From the NCBI GenBank assembly GCA_903927905.1, contig CAIYOY010000396.1, positions 1-41,483 of the forward strand: DNA of 41,483 nucleotides, in the 5' to 3' direction. Origin of the DNA: an uncultured Verrucomicrobiales bacterium. Its GTDB lineage: Bacteria > Verrucomicrobiota > Verrucomicrobiia > Limisphaerales > Palsa-1400. The position numbers and the translations under genes are program-made. Shown here one piece after another: positions 39,757 through 41,483 of this stretch. The notes below the pieces were generated by a model. It did no database searches, was not told the DNA's origin, and worked only from the letters and a program-made list of their open reading frames with translations. The first letter of the stretch is position 1. The number at the start of each line of letters is the position of its first letter.

Positions 39757-40982
39757 TGGACAGCACCAAAATAATGAAGGGCGCATGGAAAGCGGTGGGG
39801 CTGCTTTGGGTGGTGGCGTTGCTGAATTACCTGGATCGTCTGATGATGACCACGATGCACGATCCCATCGTGCAATCCATCCCGATGAACGACAAACAAT
39901 TCGGTTTGTTGACGTCGGTTTTTCTCTGGGTCTATGGCACGCTCAGCCCGTTTGGCGGCTTGCTGGCGGACCGTTTCAACCGCCGAAGCGTTATATTGAC
40001 AAGTCTGTTTGTCTGGTCCGCCGTGACTTGGGCGACGTCCTGCGCACAGACCTTTCCCCAACTCCTTGCGGCCCGCGCGCTGATGGGCATCAGTGAGGCG
40101 TGTTATATTCCGGCGGCGCTGGCCTTGATCGCGGATTATCATCGTGGCCCGACGCGTTCGCTGGCCACGGGGTTGCACATGAGCGGCATTTATGCGGGTG
40201 CGGCGCTGGGTGGCATCGGCGGTTATATCGCGCAACGGCAGGGCTGGCGTTCCAGCTTTTTTATCTTCGGCATCATCGGGGTGGTTTATGCGATCGGGCT
40301 GATGTTTTCTTTGCGCGATGTGCCGAAGGCGGAATCACCGGTTGAGTCGGTATCGGAAAAACTGGAAATTCCGGCGATGCTAAAAAGTTTGTTCGGCACG
40401 GGTGGTTTTTGGCTTTTGCTGGCGGCCAACGCCCTGATCGGCACGGCCAATTGGGGGGTGAACGGCTGGCTGCCGAAATATCTCCAGGACCATTTCAAAC
40501 TGAATCTCGGTCAGGCGGGTTTCTCGGCCACGGCCTACATCCAGGTGGCTTCATTCGTTGCCGTGCTGTTGGGCGGCATCTGGGCTGATCGTTGGAGTCG
40601 AAATAATCCCCGCGCCCGCGCTCTTGTGCCGGCCATCGGTTATTGTGTGGCCGGGCCGTGTCTTTTGCTCGCGGCGATGACCGATTTATTTCCCGCCGCT
40701 ATTCTTGGCCTGATCGTTTTTGGGATCGGACGTGGATTTTTCGACACCAATCACATGCCGATTTTGCGCCAATTGGTGCCGGAACGTTACAGCGCGACGG
40801 CCTATGGTTTTCAGAACTTCACCAGTTGCGCCGCCGGTGGGCTGATGGTTCTGGCCGGGGGCGCGATGAAAGACGCCGGGATTTCATTGGGAAAAGTCTT
40901 CCAATTTTCGGCTAACGGTCTTTTCATAGTCGGCTTGATGTTGGCTGTTTTAAAACTGCGACCGATCCCGGCCGCCAAATGA
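39753..40982 (+). CDS. MFS transporter, probable sialic-acid permease
   Basis: A 409-residue protein with about 12 membrane helices. MFS motifs: GGLLADRFNRRS after helix 2 (GxLaDRxxRr) and the corresponding second-half GGIWADRWSRNN. GSWVNGW-like (GTANWGVNGWLPKYL) and NALIGTANW segments fit anion:cation symporter-type MFS proteins. The start ATG 39753 overlaps the Kelch gene stop by ATGA. Position between the epimerase and the lyase supports uptake of sialic acid, but the substrate is inferred and could be another acidic sugar. The lyase gene begins 14 bases after its stop. Confidence 0.85.
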   Translation: MMDSTKIMKGAWKAVGLLWVVALLNYLDRLMMTTMHDPIVQSIPMNDKQFGLLTSVFLWVYGTLSPFGGLLADRFNRRSVILTSLFVWSAVTWATSCAQTFPQLLAARALMGISEACYIPAALALIADYHRGPTRSLATGLHMSGIYAGAALGGIGGYIAQRQGWRSSFFIFGIIGVVYAIGLMFSLRDVPKAESPVESVSEKLEIPAMLKSLFGTGGFWLLLAANALIGTANWGVNGWLPKYLQDHFKLNLGQAGFSATAYIQVASFVAVLLGGIWADRWSRNNPRARALVPAIGYCVAGPCLLLAAMTDLFPAAILGLIVFGIGRGFFDTNHMPILRQLVPERYSATAYGFQNFTSCAAGGLMVLAGGAMKDAGISLGKVFQFSANGLFIVGLMLAVLKLRPIPAAK

Positions 40983-40996
40983 TCTGAATCTGAAGC

Positions 40997-41483
40997 ATGA
41001 AATTTATCCCTCTTAAAGGACTGATCGCCGCGCCCTTCACCGCTTTTAAAAATGACGGCGCACTGGATGTTTCCAGCATTGAAAAACAGGCGGCCTCGCT
41101 CGTGAAAAACGGCGTGACTGGCGCTTTTGTTTGCGGCACGACCGGCGAAGGCTCCTCCATGACCACCAGCGAACGCGTGGAAGTGGCCGACCGCTGGAAA
41201 GCTGTGTCCGGGGCGAACCTGAAACTGATCGTGCACGTGGGCCACACCAGCGTGGCCGATGCCAAAGCCCTCGCGGCCCACGCGCAGAAAATCGGGGCGG
41301 ACGCAGTGGGTTGTCTGGCCCCATTCTTTTTCAAACCAGCGGGCGCGGAAGATTTGGTGAAATTTTGCGCGGACGTGGCTGGAGCCGCGCCGAACCTTCC
41401 GTTTTATTATTATCAAATCCCTTCAATGACCGGCGTGAACATACCGGTCTTTGATTTTCTCAAGACTGCGGGTAATCGCATCC
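40997..41483 (+). CDS. nanA: N-acetylneuraminate lyase (DHDPS family), cut by window end
   Basis: Translation from ATG 40997 gives 162 codons to the window edge, all in the DHDPS/NAL family. MKFIPLKGLIAAPFTAFKND is the start, GAFVCGTTGEGSSMTTSER is the substrate-carboxylate loop (GTTGEG), GADAVGCLAPFF follows, and NLPFYYYQIPSMTGVNI is the NAL-type YYYxIPSMTGV with the catalytic Tyr. The Schiff-base Lys lies past the edge and is not visible. DHDPS itself has YNVPxRT here rather than IPSMTG, which favours NAL. It splits N-acetylneuraminate to ManNAc and pyruvate in the cytoplasm. Third gene of the sialic-acid operon. Confidence 0.88.
   Translation, partial: MKFIPLKGLIAAPFTAFKNDGALDVSSIEKQAASLVKNGVTGAFVCGTTGEGSSMTTSERVEVADRWKAVSGANLKLIVHVGHTSVADAKALAAHAQKIGADAVGCLAPFFFKPAGAEDLVKFCADVAGAAPNLPFYYYQIPSMTGVNIPVFDFLKTAGNRI

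Overview
The window looks like a chromosome segment from a soil or freshwater Verrucomicrobiota bacterium, most likely of the Pedosphaera/Limisphaerales type. This is inferred from gene content, not from a marker gene. The evidence is three DUF1080 (3-keto-glycoside hydrolase-like) secreted proteins, a GH92 and a GH10-like enzyme, a decayed sulfatase, a sigma factor fused to a membrane anchor and HEAT-like repeats, a bbp2-type porin, and many intergenic palindromic repeats. Shine-Dalgarno sequences are often weak, and several starts are GTG or TTG. I see no phage module, transposase, integrase, rRNA or CRISPR array.

Layout. 1-1,900: an orphan Y4mF/HipB-like regulator with operator-like sites, the 3' remnant of a sulfatase, a DUF3658-like protein and a Nudix hydrolase. 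2,000-5,300: an MFS transporter, fabI and a secreted protein of unknown function. 5,367-8,320: tRNA-Gly(CCC), then a ClC transporter divergent from a MarR regulator with a palindromic operator between them, then a long gap. 8,317-11,200: uncharacterised proteins, one with an obvious internal duplication. 11,205-24,600: a carbohydrate-centred region with DUF1080 proteins, GH92, the ECF-HEAT regulator, a Tat-exported GH10-like enzyme, an SUI1 protein, a minimal nucleotidyltransferase/HEPN pair, a secreted sugar isomerase-like TIM barrel and a retropepsin-like protease. 24,600-34,600: mixed housekeeping genes (DUF1844, a coiled-coil protein, moaA split by an in-frame TAG, a CsgG-like lipoprotein-type protein, a multi-spanning membrane protein, gamma-carbonic anhydrase, an MBL-fold hydrolase, the porin, a GYF-cNMP protein and a zinc-ribbon protein). 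34,634-38,628: a MoxR ATPase / DUF58 / transglutaminase operon. 38,704 to the right edge: an apparent sialic-acid operon (Kelch epimerase, MFS permease, N-acetylneuraminate lyase, the last cut by the window end).

How it fits together. The secreted GH92, GH10-like and DUF1080 proteins, the sugar isomerase-like protein and the sialic-acid genes suggest a scavenger of complex plant or glycoprotein glycans. Of the non-coding structure, three items stand out: a 152-bp palindromic element present twice with perfect 30-nt terminal inverted repeats, a separate 165-nt long hairpin ending at the DUF1844 stop codon, and a long structured leader with a possible 28-codon ORF upstream of the porin. The most striking coding anomaly is the single in-frame amber codon in an otherwise intact moaA.
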